64,000 bases of DNA from Sporichthyaceae bacterium (GCA_036269075.1 DATASX010000117.1:124001-188000); one strand, 5' to 3'; shown: positions 28,931 through 37,757, counted from the stretch's first letter. Notes: a model not told the origin generated them from the sequence alone. Translations and numbers: made by a program.

Positions 28931-29929
28931 GTGGCGAAGCTCGACGTGGACAAGCTGGTCGACGAGGTCCGAGCGGGGTCGCGCGCTGCCATCGGGCGCG
29001 CGGTGACGTTGGTGGAGTCCACCAGCAGTAAGCACCGCGAGGCTGCCGGTCGGCTCCTCGACGAGCTCGGGCCCAACGCGATGGGCGCCCGCCGCATCGG
29101 CATCAGCGGCGTACCCGGCTCGGGCAAGTCCACGTTCATAGATGCGTTCGGGACGCTGCTCACCGGGCGCGGCCATCGGGTCGCGGTTCTCGCCGTCGAC
29201 CCGTCGTCGGCCCGTAGCGGCGGCAGCATTCTGGGCGACAAGACCCGCATGGCCCGCCTGTCCGCCGATCCGAAGGCGTTCATCCGGCCTTCGCCCACTG
29301 CGGGTGCCCTCGGTGGTGTCGCGCGGGCGACGCGATCCGCGATGACCGTGCTCGCGGCCGCCGGATACGACACTCTGTTGGTGGAGACCGTCGGCGTCGG
29401 GCAGTCGGAGACCACCGTGGCGCAGTTGACCGACACGTTCCTGCTCCTGGCCCTGGCTCGCACCGGCGACAGCCTGCAGGGCATCAAGAAGGGCGTCCTG
29501 GAACTCGCCGACGTGGTCGCGGTCAACAAGGCCGACGGCGCGGCCGCGGGCGAGGCCCGGGTCGCCGCGCGCGAGCTATCCGGCACGATGCACCTGCTCG
29601 GCCACGACGAGACCGGCTGGACGCCACCGGTGCTGACCTGCAGCGGGATGACCGGCGACGGGCTCGAGGAGGTCTGGGAGGCACTCGAGTCGCACCTCGC
29701 GCATCTCACCAACACCGGCGGTCTGACGCGTCGTCAGCAGCAGCAGCGCGTCGACTGGATGTGGAGCAGCGTCCATGACGACCTCGATCAGCGCTTGCGG
29801 GATTCGCCGCAGATCCGCAAGCTGGGAGCGGAATTGACCGAACAGGTCCGCGCGGCCGAGCTCTCGCCCGGACACGCGGCCGACCGGATCGTCGCCGAAT
29901 TCCTGGCAGGTGAGCATGATGATGGCTGA
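28931..29929 (+). CDS. meaB: Methylmalonyl-CoA mutase-associated GTPase
   Basis: MeaB is the G3E P-loop GTPase that loads and protects adenosylcobalamin in the mutase. The 332-residue product has Walker A GVPGSGKST near residue 60, AVDPSSARSGGSILGDKTRM, the ETVGVGQSE switch region, and the guanine-specificity motif NKAD. The C-terminal dimerisation arm (QRVDWMWSSVHDDLDQRLR) is normal. It begins with GTG three bases after the mutB stop, so mutA-mutB-meaB form one operon. Confidence 0.95.
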   Translation: MAKLDVDKLVDEVRAGSRAAIGRAVTLVESTSSKHREAAGRLLDELGPNAMGARRIGISGVPGSGKSTFIDAFGTLLTGRGHRVAVLAVDPSSARSGGSILGDKTRMARLSADPKAFIRPSPTAGALGGVARATRSAMTVLAAAGYDTLLVETVGVGQSETTVAQLTDTFLLLALARTGDSLQGIKKGVLELADVVAVNKADGAAAGEARVAARELSGTMHLLGHDETGWTPPVLTCSGMTGDGLEEVWEALESHLAHLTNTGGLTRRQQQQRVDWMWSSVHDDLDQRLRDSPQIRKLGAELTEQVRAAELSPGHAADRIVAEFLAGEHDDG

Positions 29930-30326
29930 TGCGCCGGTCGTCCCGAGCCAGTTCTGCTTCACGCTGACCGAGGGAGCCGTCGAGCTGTCCCCCACGCGCC
30001 GTGCGCTGCGGCAGTGGCTGGCGGCCATCGGCGCGGACTCGGACTGGATCGACGACGTGCTGATCGCGGCCAGCGAGGCGTGCACGAACGCGCTCGAGCA
30101 CGCGTACGGGCCCGCCCTCGGCAGTGTGGAAGTCCGGGCCGCGTTCGTCGAGGAGAGCCTGGAGTTGGTCGTCTCCGACTGCGGGGCCTGGAAGGAGCCG
30201 CTGGACCGCGGCAACCGCGGCCGGGGCCGGAAGCTCATGGAGAACCTGATGGACCACGCCGTCATCGAGAGTGGCCCCGCAGGCACCGTCGTGCGCATGC
30301 AGAAGGAGCTCCGCCTCGGCGGTTGA
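29916..30326 (+). CDS. ATP-binding anti-sigma factor-like protein (RsbW/HATPase_c_2)
   Basis: A 136-residue single-domain GHKL ATPase-like protein with N-box EACTNALEHAYG, G1-like VSDCGAW and GRGRKLMENLMDHAVI as the G2-like region. This is the RsbW/SpoIIAB group that binds a sigma or anti-anti-sigma partner or acts as a serine kinase. It starts among three consecutive ATGs inside the end of meaB; AGGTGAG sits just upstream of ATG 29916. No partner sigma or anti-sigma antagonist gene is adjacent. Coupling to meaB may be simple crowding. Confidence 0.82.
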   Translation: MMMADAPVVPSQFCFTLTEGAVELSPTRRALRQWLAAIGADSDWIDDVLIAASEACTNALEHAYGPALGSVEVRAAFVEESLELVVSDCGAWKEPLDRGNRGRGRKLMENLMDHAVIESGPAGTVVRMQKELRLGG

Positions 30327-30392
30327 CTCGAACGGCCTACGTCCTACGTCAGGCTTCTTCCCACCGCGCGCCCGGGCGTCCGGGGCCGGGCG

Positions 30393-32399
30393 TCAGGCCG
30401 GGACGGTGGGCTCGGCGAAGGTGACTCGGGCCAGGTGGTCCAGCGCGGTGTCGAGGGCCTCCGGGTCGTCGGCGCCGAGTGGCGACAGGCGCCCGACAAT
30501 CCACCGGCGCCAGGCAGCGCGGACCTTGTCAGCCTCCTCGACCCCTCGGGGGGTGAGGATCAGGTCGTCGATCGGCCCGGTCAGGTAGCCGCCGTTGCAG
30601 GCGTTGTTGAACGCGGGCAGCAGGACCGCGGCCGGCACGCCTATCTGCAGGGCGATGCGCGAGAGATCCGCGGTGTCCCCGATCTGGCGCCGGATGCGGA
30701 CCTGGATCACGCACCACATGTCGGACTCACTCATCACCGTCCCGGACTCGGCGCGCAGCACCGGCAGCTGCGCGGTTCCCTCGGCCTTGATGAGCTTGCC
30801 CAGCGCGATCTCCAGCTGCTGCAGCGAGTCGCCGTCGGGCAGGCCGAAGCCGCTGCCGATGTTGGTCGCCTCGACCCGGGCGATCCCGCGCAGCGGGACC
30901 TCCTTCAGGAAGATCGCGACCACGAACGCTAAGCCGGCGACCGGGACCGCCCACAGGAACACCACGTGCAAGGTGTCCGAGTACGCCGAGATGACCTTGG
31001 CGATCAGGGGCTTCGGATGCGCGTGCAGGGCCTTCGGGGTGGAAATGCTGTTCGGGTCCAGCCCCTTCGACTCCTTGAGGGCGGAGGTCAACCGGGGCAG
31101 GAGCGCGTTCGCGTAGATGGCCCCGAACACCGCCGTCCCCACCGAGCTGCCCAGCGTCCGGAAGAACGTGACCGCGCTGGTCGCCGTCCCCAGGTCCGAG
31201 TACGCGGTGGTGTTCTGCACGATCAACGTGAGCACCTGCATCGACAGGCCGATGCCCAGCCCGAGCACCAGCATCGCGCCGGCCATCGTCGGGTAGCCGG
31301 TGTCCGGGTTCAGCCGCGACAGCAGCCAGAGCCCTACCGCCATCACCGCGAAGCCGGTCAACGGGAAGATCTTGTAGCGCCCAGTGCGGCTGACGGCGAT
31401 GCCGGTGGCGATCGAGGTGACCAGCAGCCCGACGACCATCGGCAGCGTCCGCAGGCCGGAGGTCGTCGCGTCGACGCCCTTCACGTACTGCAGGTACGAC
31501 GGCAGGAACGTGATCGCGCCGAGCATCGCGAAGCCGACGACGAACGCCAGCACCTGGATCACCGAGAACACCGGGTCGCGGAACAACCGCAGTGGCAGCA
31601 TCGGCTCGCGGACGCGCCTCTCGACGAGCACGAATCCGATCGTGCCGAGCGCCGAGGCGGCGTAAAGGCCGAGGATCATCGGCGAGGTCCACGAGTAGCT
31701 GGTGCCGCCGAGGCTGGTGGCCAGCACCACGCCGCCGGCCGCGACGGTGATCAACGCCGTGCCCGCGTAGTCGATGACCGGCTTGACCTTCTGGGTTATG
31801 CCGGGCAACGAGGTCTGGGCCAGCAGCACGACGACTGCGCCGATCGGCAGGTTCACGTAGAACGCCCAGCGCCAGGTCAGGTGATCGGTGAACAAGCCGC
31901 CCAGCAGCGGACCGATGACCGTGGTGACGCCGAAGACGGCGCCGATCAGCCCGGAGTACTTGCCGCGTTCGCGCAACGGAATCACGTCGCCGATCAGCGC
32001 GGTCGCGGTGACGGTCAGGCCGCCCGCACCGATGCCCTGGATCGCGCGCCAGGCGATGAGCGTGTCCATCGAGGAGGCCGCGCCGGACAGCGCGGACCCG
32101 GCCAGGAAGATCACCACCGAGGCCTGGAACACCAGCTTGCGTCCGAACAGATCGCCCAACCGTCCGGCCAGCACCGTGGCGATCGTGTCGGTGAGGATGT
32201 ACGAGGTGACCACCCAGGACACGTGCCCGCGGCCGCCCAGGTCGCCCACAATCGTCGGCAGGGCCGTGGAGACGATCGTCTGGTCGAGTGCCGAGACCAG
32301 GATGCCCAGCACGATCGTCAGGAAGATGATGTTGACCTGACGCTTGCTCAGCGAGTCGGCCAACGACCTCGGCGCTGTCCCGCTCTCGACCGCTGTCAT
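30393..32399 (-). CDS. MFS drug:H+ antiporter (DHA2/EmrB-QacA type) with C-terminal extension
   Basis: The 668-residue product has a 14-helix DHA2 transporter core starting [30 protein letters not shown], with [25 protein letters not shown] as motif A and [15 protein letters not shown] as motif C. From about residue 540 to the end a soluble region follows, including [35 protein letters not shown] and [22 protein letters not shown], which reads like a winged-helix (MarR-like) domain. Such tails occur on related actinobacterial pumps. ATG at 32399 gives MTAVESG; no efflux substrate is evident. Confidence 0.9.
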   Translation of the reverse strand: MTAVESGTAPRSLADSLSKRQVNIIFLTIVLGILVSALDQTIVSTALPTIVGDLGGRGHVSWVVTSYILTDTIATVLAGRLGDLFGRKLVFQASVVIFLAGSALSGAASSMDTLIAWRAIQGIGAGGLTVTATALIGDVIPLRERGKYSGLIGAVFGVTTVIGPLLGGLFTDHLTWRWAFYVNLPIGAVVVLLAQTSLPGITQKVKPVIDYAGTALITVAAGGVVLATSLGGTSYSWTSPMILGLYAASALGTIGFVLVERRVREPMLPLRLFRDPVFSVIQVLAFVVGFAMLGAITFLPSYLQYVKGVDATTSGLRTLPMVVGLLVTSIATGIAVSRTGRYKIFPLTGFAVMAVGLWLLSRLNPDTGYPTMAGAMLVLGLGIGLSMQVLTLIVQNTTAYSDLGTATSAVTFFRTLGSSVGTAVFGAIYANALLPRLTSALKESKGLDPNSISTPKALHAHPKPLIAKVISAYSDTLHVVFLWAVPVAGLAFVVAIFLKEVPLRGIARVEATNIGSGFGLPDGDSLQQLEIALGKLIKAEGTAQLPVLRAESGTVMSESDMWCVIQVRIRRQIGDTADLSRIALQIGVPAAVLLPAFNNACNGGYLTGPIDDLILTPRGVEEADKVRAAWRRWIVGRLSPLGADDPEALDTALDHLARVTFAEPTVPA

Positions 32400-32435
32400 C
32401 CTGCGCGCCCTCCCGGTTGCTCGCAAACGAGGAGG

Positions 32436-32933
32436 TTAGCGAGCGGCCTCCGCCACCTGGTCACGCACCACCGCAGCCACCTGTTCGGCGGCCGCCTCAG
32501 GGGGGTCGTGCTCCCAGATCCGTACCACCGTCCAGCCCAACGACTCCAGATGTGCCGTGGTGGCGGCGTCCCGGGCGACATTCGCGGCGAGTTTGGCCGC
32601 CCACCACCCGGAGTTCGCGGCTGGTTGGGTGGCGTGCTGCGGGCAGCAGTGCCAGAAACACCCGTCGACGAACACCGCTACCCGCACCCGGGTGAACGCC
32701 ACGTCGATCGTCCGCCGGCGCATTCCCGGTACGGGGAGCCCGACGCGGTAACGCAACCCGGCCCGGTGCAGGACCCGGCGCAGCGCAACCTCGGGCGCGG
32801 TGTGCGCCCGGGCCTGACGCGACATCCGTGCCGAGACCCCGGCCGAGCTGGGGACGAGCGGATCAGTGCCGTTGTCCGCTTGGGCTCCTCGCTCAGTAGG
32901 ACTTGGGCAGCCCGAGGTCGTGCTGCGCGACAT
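32436..32933 (-). CDS. vsr: Very short patch repair (Vsr) endonuclease
   Basis: Vsr nicks 5' of T:G mismatches formed by deamination of 5-methylcytosine. The product (165 residues from ATG 32933) shows the family pattern SARMSRQARAHTAPEVALRRVLHRAGLRYRV, DVAFTRVRVAVFVDGCFWHCCPQHA with the catalytic Asp and zinc-type Cys/His, and AANVARDAATTAHLESLGWTVVRIWEHD. The first 36 residues overlap the end of the acyl-CoA dehydrogenase gene; an internal ATG at 32825 would drop them but cut the domain edge. Vsr genes normally sit beside a cytosine-C5 methyltransferase; none is present within this window. Confidence 0.88.
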   Translation of the reverse strand: MSRSTTSGCPSPTERGAQADNGTDPLVPSSAGVSARMSRQARAHTAPEVALRRVLHRAGLRYRVGLPVPGMRRRTIDVAFTRVRVAVFVDGCFWHCCPQHATQPAANSGWWAAKLAANVARDAATTAHLESLGWTVVRIWEHDPPEAAAEQVAAVVRDQVAEAAR

Positions 32934-34044
32934 GGTTCAGGATCATCTCGCGGTTGACCGGCGCGATGCGCAGCAGGCGGGCCATGCCCCAGTACGGGAT
33001 CAGCCCGAACTCGGAGCTGACCCCGTTGCCGCCGTGGCTCTGGATCGCCGCGTCGAGTGCGGCGATGCCGGCTTCCGCGGCCGCGTACTTGGCCATGTTC
33101 GCGGCCGACCCGGCGGGCAGTCCGGCGTCGTGCAGCCAGGCGGCCTTCGCGGTCATCAGCGCGGCCAGCTCGACCTCGATCTTCGCCTGCGCCAGCGGGT
33201 GCGCCACGCCCTGGTGGGTCCCGATCGGACGGCCCCACACCTCGCGGGTGTTGGCGTACTGCGCGGCGCGGGCCAACCCGTACCGACCCACACCGACGCA
33301 CAGCGCGGCCCCGGTGATGCGTTCCGGGTTCAGCCCGTGGAAGACCTGCTTGAAGCCCTCGTGCTCGACGCCGATCAGCCGGGACGCCGGGACCCGCACG
33401 TCGTCGAAGAACAGCGTGAACTGCTTCTCCGGCATCTTCACGTCGACCGGCAGGTGATTCGCCACCAGCCCCGGGGCGTCGGTGTCGACCAGGAACAGCG
33501 ACAACAGGCCGTTCCCGGCCGGGTCGGTGCCGGTGCGCGCCACCACGAGCACGTGCTCGGCCTCGTCGAACCCGGAGATGTAGTACTTGGTGCCCCGCAG
33601 CAGGTAGTCGTCGCCGTCACGAGTGGCCGTGGTGCTGATCTCACGGCTGTTCGACCCGGCATCCGGCTCGGTGATCGCGAAGACGATCTTGCGCTCGCCG
33701 GAGGCCAACGGCGGCAGGAACTCCGCGCGCAGCGCGTCGGAGCCGTACTTGCTCAGCACCTCGACGCTGATCGCGGCCGACACGACGATGAGCAGCAACG
33801 GACAACCCGCCGCGCCGAGTTCCTCGCACACGAGCGCCAGCTCGGTCAGCCCGGCGCCCCCGCCGCCGTACTCCTCGGGGACGTTTATGCCGAGGAACCC
33901 GGCCTTGCCGACCTCGGCCCACAGCTCAGTGGTGGGCGTGCCGGAGGCGGTGTGCGCCAGGTAGTACTCCGGCCCGAAGTTCCGGGCTATCGAGGCGACC
34001 GCGGCGCGCAGGTCACGATGTTCGGTCGACTCGCGGAAATCCAT
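32893..34044 (-). CDS. Acyl-CoA dehydrogenase family flavoprotein
   Basis: The 383-residue product has the ACAD fold signatures: N-terminal helices, GINVPEEYGGGGAGLTELALVCEEL, FAITEPDAGSNSREIST for FAD and substrate, KYYISGFDEAEHVLVVAR, and ANTREVWGRPIGTHQGVAHPLAQ. The usual catalytic Y-E-G-T near the C-terminus is replaced: IQSHGGNGVSSEFGLIPYWGMARLLRIAPVNREMIL reads A-P-V-N there. Relatives with this ending are common in actinobacteria, so the base may come from another position or the substrate may differ. It starts 3 bases after the preceding gene's stop, within a catabolic operon. Confidence 0.9.
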   Translation of the reverse strand: MDFRESTEHRDLRAAVASIARNFGPEYYLAHTASGTPTTELWAEVGKAGFLGINVPEEYGGGGAGLTELALVCEELGAAGCPLLLIVVSAAISVEVLSKYGSDALRAEFLPPLASGERKIVFAITEPDAGSNSREISTTATRDGDDYLLRGTKYYISGFDEAEHVLVVARTGTDPAGNGLLSLFLVDTDAPGLVANHLPVDVKMPEKQFTLFFDDVRVPASRLIGVEHEGFKQVFHGLNPERITGAALCVGVGRYGLARAAQYANTREVWGRPIGTHQGVAHPLAQAKIEVELAALMTAKAAWLHDAGLPAGSAANMAKYAAAEAGIAALDAAIQSHGGNGVSSEFGLIPYWGMARLLRIAPVNREMILNHVAQHDLGLPKSY

Positions 34045-34047
34045 CTC

Positions 34048-34848
34048 CTACGCCACCTGTTCCGCCTCGGCCGGGCGGCCCGGTCCGGGCGCGCCCGCGA
34101 AGGCTTGCGCGATCTGCATCCAGCCGTTGGCGTGCTCGCCGACGACCTGCAACGAAGTGTCGGCCAGATGCTGCCGTTGTGTCACCACCCGGCAGAACTC
34201 GAATGCATCACCGACGACCTGGTCCGCGGCGTCCGCCGGGCCCCAGACCCACAGCCCGCCGTCCGGCGCGCACAGCTCCACGCGCAACGGCGTCGTCGGC
34301 GTGGCCAGGCCCCGGATGGAATAGCTGAACGGGCGCGCCCCGACGCCGATGTGCGCCACGTGCCGCAGTCGAGCCGTCGGCTCGGTCTTCACGCCGAGCG
34401 CGTCGGCCACGTCCTGGCCGTGCGCCCAGGTCTCCATGATTCGCGACGTCAGCAAGGACGCCAGGCTCATCGACGGGCCGTACCAGGGCACCCGGGTCGA
34501 CGTCGAAAGAGTGGCGCTGCGGTCGATCAGCTCGGCCCGGACGCGCTCGAACCAGGCCATCACCTGACGACCCGTCAGGGAGCGGAACTCCACCACCAAC
34601 CGGTCCGGGAAGTCCATCCCGCGTTCCATCAGCACCGCGGCCTGCGCGTTGAAGCGGTCCGGGTCGCAGGCGGACAGCGCGGCCGACTCGTCGAAGTAAG
34701 CGAGGTGCCCGACGGTGTCGGCGATGGTCCAGCCGTCGGCGGGCGTGTCCGTGCGCCATTGCGTCTCGGTCAGCGGGCGAATGAGGTCGAGCAGCGCGGC
34801 GGTCTCCGCCTCCAGGTCCTGACGCAGGTCGTCGAGCGTCGGCCTCAA
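34048..34848 (-). CDS. DinB-fold protein, TIGR03084 family (mycothiol-dependent-maleylpyruvate-isomerase-like)
   Basis: The 266-residue product has the four-helix DinB-like domain: LDDLRQDLEAETAALLDLIRPLTETQWRTDTPADGWTIADTVGHLAYFDE, with the metal-ligand His in VGHLAYFD and a second in METWAHGQDVADALG. A C-terminal domain covers the remaining 100 residues (GARPFSYSIRGLATP, VWGPADAADQVVGDAFEFCRVVTQR). The start is TTG at 34848, overlapping the TGA of the upstream reductase gene (TTGA). Family members are predicted thiol-dependent metalloenzymes; none of this group has a firm reaction. Confidence 0.82.
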   Translation of the reverse strand: MRPTLDDLRQDLEAETAALLDLIRPLTETQWRTDTPADGWTIADTVGHLAYFDESAALSACDPDRFNAQAAVLMERGMDFPDRLVVEFRSLTGRQVMAWFERVRAELIDRSATLSTSTRVPWYGPSMSLASLLTSRIMETWAHGQDVADALGVKTEPTARLRHVAHIGVGARPFSYSIRGLATPTTPLRVELCAPDGGLWVWGPADAADQVVGDAFEFCRVVTQRQHLADTSLQVVGEHANGWMQIAQAFAGAPGPGRPAEAEQVA

Positions 34849-35465
34849 GCGAGACCCCCGGCAGTCCCGACCGTGGCGAGACTGGCGAGGCCCGCCTTCC
34901 GCAGCTTCGCGAACTCCACGACCTGAGCGGCAACGGTCTCCAACTGGAATCGCGCCGAGTCCTCGACGCAGGCCCCGGATGGATCGAAGATCTTGCCCGA
35001 CGACACGTTCAAGGTCGCGCCGAGCGGCGAGGGCCAACCGCGCAACGCGTGCACCGTGACCCGCAGGCTGTGCAACGTCGAGACGGTGGCCTGCCAGCCG
35101 TAGGCCACCGCGACGCAGCCGACCGGCATCCCGTCGAGGTAGACCCGGTCGTCGTTGCGGGTGTCCTCGAGGTGGTCCAGGGCGTTCTTGAGCATCCCCG
35201 ACATCGAGCCGTGGTAACCCGGCGAAGCGATGATCAACGCGTCGGCGGCGCGGACCGCTTCGACGAAATGGCGGGCCAACGGGTCCCGTTCGGCGGTCTC
35301 GGTGTCGTAGATCGGGAACAGCAGGTCCCGTCCGGTGATGAGGTCGATCTCGGCGCCGGCGGCCGCGGCGGCGGCAGCACAGACCTTGATCGCGGATTCG
35401 GAACCCGAGCCGGGTCGGGTGGAACCCCCGACGCACAGCACGCGCACCGGTGCGGCGACGGACAT
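34845..35465 (-). CDS. NADPH-dependent FMN reductase (flavodoxin-fold)
   Basis: The 206-residue product carries VLCVGGSTRPGSGSESAIK (FMN phosphate loop) and IIASPGYHGSMSGMLKNALDHLED, the signature of the NADPH-dependent FMN reductase/SsuE-like family. It may supply reduced flavin to a monooxygenase or reduce quinones. ATG at 35465 follows AAAGGGG; the next gene starts inside its stop, so reductase, DinB protein and acyl-CoA dehydrogenase form an operon reading leftward from about 35.5 kb. Confidence 0.88.
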   Translation of the reverse strand: MSVAAPVRVLCVGGSTRPGSGSESAIKVCAAAAAAAGAEIDLITGRDLLFPIYDTETAERDPLARHFVEAVRAADALIIASPGYHGSMSGMLKNALDHLEDTRNDDRVYLDGMPVGCVAVAYGWQATVSTLHSLRVTVHALRGWPSPLGATLNVSSGKIFDPSGACVEDSARFQLETVAAQVVEFAKLRKAGLASLATVGTAGGLA

Positions 35466-35588
35466 CTTCCGCACCCCTTTCTGCTTGCGACGAATGCGGT
35501 CCGGCGGCGGGCGAAGAGCCTGCGCCGCCGCCGGACCGACAGGGTGGGCCCTGTCTATTGTGCGACTATTCGTCGCAATATTGCTAGG

Positions 35589-36554
35589 TCAGCCGAGGCT
35601 GGCAACGAACGCAGCCATGTCGAAGTCCGCCTCCCAGTAGTGCGGGCGCAGGATCGGCAGCCCGAGCTGAATGAACACCCGGTTGTCCTCCCAGCAGGTG
35701 GACTCCAGCTTGATCCGGCCGTCGGCGTCGAACTCGTGGAACGTCGAGCCGATCGTGGTCAGCGTCTTCCCACCGGTCGGCAGGCCGCGGTACGTCGAGG
35801 CGCCCTCGATCGTGACGTCCCAGTGGGTCAACTGGTGGCCGTTGCCCTCGAACACCGCGGTCGGGGTGAACGCGTAAGCGCCGTTCTCCCCGCTGGAGAT
35901 TCCACCGAGCGCATCGGCGAGCATCGCGCTGTCGGTGATGGTGTCCACCTCGTGGTCGTCCACCATCGTGTGCTCGAGGGTGAAGAAATCCGAGTACAGC
36001 GCGCGCAACGCCGCGACGTCGCTGCCGAACGCGGCGCACCAGTTCTGCGCGTGCTCCGCGCCCGAGGCGGCCTTGCGGTAGACCCCGCCCTCGGCCGAGG
36101 CGATCGAGGTCTTGCCGGTAAGGCTCTTGGTCGGGCTGACCGGGCCGACGGCGCGCAGGATCGCCGAGGCGTCCCACCAGGAGGACTCACGGACGATCAG
36201 GCCCGCCTCGTTGTACTGGTGGAACGTGTGGCCCTGGGTGCCGAACGGCTTACCGGCGACGTCGAGGCCGAGGAACATCGCGGCGTGCTCGGGATACCAC
36301 TCCCAGCGCAGCAGGCCCGAGTGGCGGTCGCCGATGTAGGACCGGATGCGGAAGTTGTGGATACCGATCCCGGCGTCGGGGTCCTTGTTGGCGTACGGCG
36401 CGAAGTTGCGCAGCAGGTCCTCGTAGTCGGTGATCTCGTGCTGATCGAGCATGACGTCCTCGAACACGAAGCCGTCCTTGTTGTACAACGCGCAAACCGC
36501 CTCCGGGCTCGCCCGGAAGGCCTTCAGCCACTGAATTCCGAAGTTGTAATGCAT
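35589..36554 (-). CDS. Tandem SnoaL/NTF2-like domain protein
   Basis: The 321-residue protein is built of two related NTF2-like domains. Domain 1 (about 1-135) has WLKAFRASPEAVCALYNKDGFVFEDVMLDQHEITDYEDLLRNF; domain 2 (about 165-321) repeats the plan as WCAAFGSDVAALRALYSDFFTLEHTMVDDHEVDTI. Both halves end in a matching strand with TFHQYNEAGLIVRESSWWD and TFHEFDADGRIKLESTCWED. The function is unknown; the fold suits small hydrophobic ligands such as polyketides or terpenoids. The ATG at 36554 lies 107 bases from a putative operator at 36661-36676. Confidence 0.82.
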   Translation of the reverse strand: MHYNFGIQWLKAFRASPEAVCALYNKDGFVFEDVMLDQHEITDYEDLLRNFAPYANKDPDAGIGIHNFRIRSYIGDRHSGLLRWEWYPEHAAMFLGLDVAGKPFGTQGHTFHQYNEAGLIVRESSWWDASAILRAVGPVSPTKSLTGKTSIASAEGGVYRKAASGAEHAQNWCAAFGSDVAALRALYSDFFTLEHTMVDDHEVDTITDSAMLADALGGISSGENGAYAFTPTAVFEGNGHQLTHWDVTIEGASTYRGLPTGGKTLTTIGSTFHEFDADGRIKLESTCWEDNRVFIQLGLPILRPHYWEADFDMAAFVASLG

Positions 36555-36660
36555 TGTCGAGTTACCCCTCGCTCACGTCGCCTTTGACACCCAGGGAGGC
36601 CGCACAGCAGTCCGACGGTCCAGCACTGCACACCCACAACCGGCTCACGTCGGTCATGAC

Positions 36661-36676
36661 GTTTATGATGGTTAAC
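36661..36676. promoter_or_regulatory. Candidate operator, site 1 (GTTAAN4CATAAAC type)
   Basis: Read on the minus strand the site is GTTAACCATCATAAAC. It lies upstream of the tandem SnoaL gene and overlaps the pta stop codon. It matches the site at 40546-40561 in GTTAA and CATAAAC (12 of 16 bases), and a third, weaker site at 39657-39672. See findings. Confidence 0.45.
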
Positions 36677-37670
36677 GTACCTCGGGCGTACTGGGATGCG
36701 CAAGAGACGCGGATGGGGCGCTTGCGCCGGCGACGCCAGGCCCCGCCTGGATCGCGGTGATGCAGGCGACGTCGACGATGTCGCCGACGCCGGCGCCGCG
36801 GGACAGGTCGTTCATCGGCAGCGCGAGGCCCTGCAGGATCGGCCCGATCGCGACCGCCGAGCCGAGGCGGGCGATGAGTTTGTAGCCGATGTTGCCCGCG
36901 TCCAGGTCGGGGAAGACGAGCACGTTGGCCCGACCGCCGACGGAACCGCCGGGTGCCTTGCTCGCGGCGACCGCTTCGACCAGCGCGGTGTCGGCCTGCA
37001 GTTCGCCGTCCACGCACAGGTCCGGCCGGCGGCGCCGGACCTCCGCGGTGGCCGCGATCACCTTGTCCGCGTGGGCGTGGCGGGCACTGCCGTGGGTGGA
37101 GAAGCTGAGCATCGCCACCCGGGCCGGCTCGCCGAGGAAGGCCTCGGCGCCGGCCGCGGCGGCGATCGCGATGTCGGCAAGCGCGGTCACGTCCGGATCC
37201 GGCACCACCGCACAATCGCTGAAGATCATCGCCCGCGGGCCACCCTCGGCGTGCGGACAGTCCATGAGGAAAAAGCTGGAGACGGTTTCGACGCCGGGCG
37301 CCGTCCCGATGATCCGCAGAGCGGCGCGAACCGTGGCCGCCGTGGTGGCCACCGCGCCGGCCACGCAGCCGTCGGCGTGCCCGAGGGAGACCAGCAGCGC
37401 ACCCACCGTGGGCGGGTCGCGCAACACCCCGGCCAACTCCTGCGCGCTCGGCTCGACTCCCTTGGCCCGACGGGCCGTCACGTAACGCTGCATCAGATCG
37501 TCACGGTGGCGCGCGATCAGGTCCTCGTCCGGCAACACCGGCTCGACCAACCCGTCGCCGGAGAGAATCTCGGCGGCCGTCCGCACGCGTGGGTCGGCAG
37601 ACTCGGCCAACACGATCCGCCGGCGCGACTGAGCGGCCTGCGCCCGCAACCGGTCCCGCAGGCCGCTCAC
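36672..37670 (-). CDS. pta: Phosphate acetyltransferase/acyltransferase, short form
   Basis: The protein interconverts acetyl-CoA (or another short acyl-CoA) and acyl phosphate. The 332-residue product matches the short PTA class: [108 protein letters not shown], and [21 protein letters not shown]. The GTG at 37670 is preferred: it fits the family N-terminus and overlaps the stop of the leader frame. A GTG at 37715 would add 15 residues. No acetate kinase gene is adjacent. The family also includes butyryl and propionyl transferases, so the acyl group is unsure. Confidence 0.88.
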   Translation of the reverse strand: MSGLRDRLRAQAAQSRRRIVLAESADPRVRTAAEILSGDGLVEPVLPDEDLIARHRDDLMQRYVTARRAKGVEPSAQELAGVLRDPPTVGALLVSLGHADGCVAGAVATTAATVRAALRIIGTAPGVETVSSFFLMDCPHAEGGPRAMIFSDCAVVPDPDVTALADIAIAAAAGAEAFLGEPARVAMLSFSTHGSARHAHADKVIAATAEVRRRRPDLCVDGELQADTALVEAVAASKAPGGSVGGRANVLVFPDLDAGNIGYKLIARLGSAVAIGPILQGLALPMNDLSRGAGVGDIVDVACITAIQAGPGVAGASAPSASLAHPSTPEVR

Positions 37671-37747
37671 GGGTGCACCATCGTGCTGCGGTGCGGGTCG
37701 GGAAGTGGCGGGCACTGTGACATTGGTTCACTCGCAGGCTCGCTCAC
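37667..37747 (-). CDS. Putative 26-residue leader peptide, copy 2 (upstream of pta)
   Basis: A 26-codon frame begins with GTG at 37747, preceded at a normal distance by GAGAGGGG, and ends with TGA at 37669-37667, which overlaps the pta GTG (GTGA). It begins [14 protein letters not shown] and ends [12 protein letters not shown]. The first 14 residues equal those of the frame before hpt (10318-10398), the length is the same, and both end in the same kind of overlap, while the last 12 residues differ completely. It lies 10 bases downstream of the AtuA-like stop. Only this frame is open through both copies of the repeat and conserved as protein. Confidence 0.5.
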   Translation of the reverse strand: MSEPASEPMSQCPPLPDPHRSTMVHP

Positions 37748-37749
37748 GG
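37706..37749. repeat. 44-bp dispersed repeat, copy 2
   Basis: 42 of 44 positions match 10357-10400. The two differences are AGC/AGT and GAG/GAA in the leader frame, both silent. It covers the leader start and first 14 codons and lies between the AtuA-like gene and pta. Confidence 0.85.
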
Positions 37750-37757
37750 CGCCCCTC

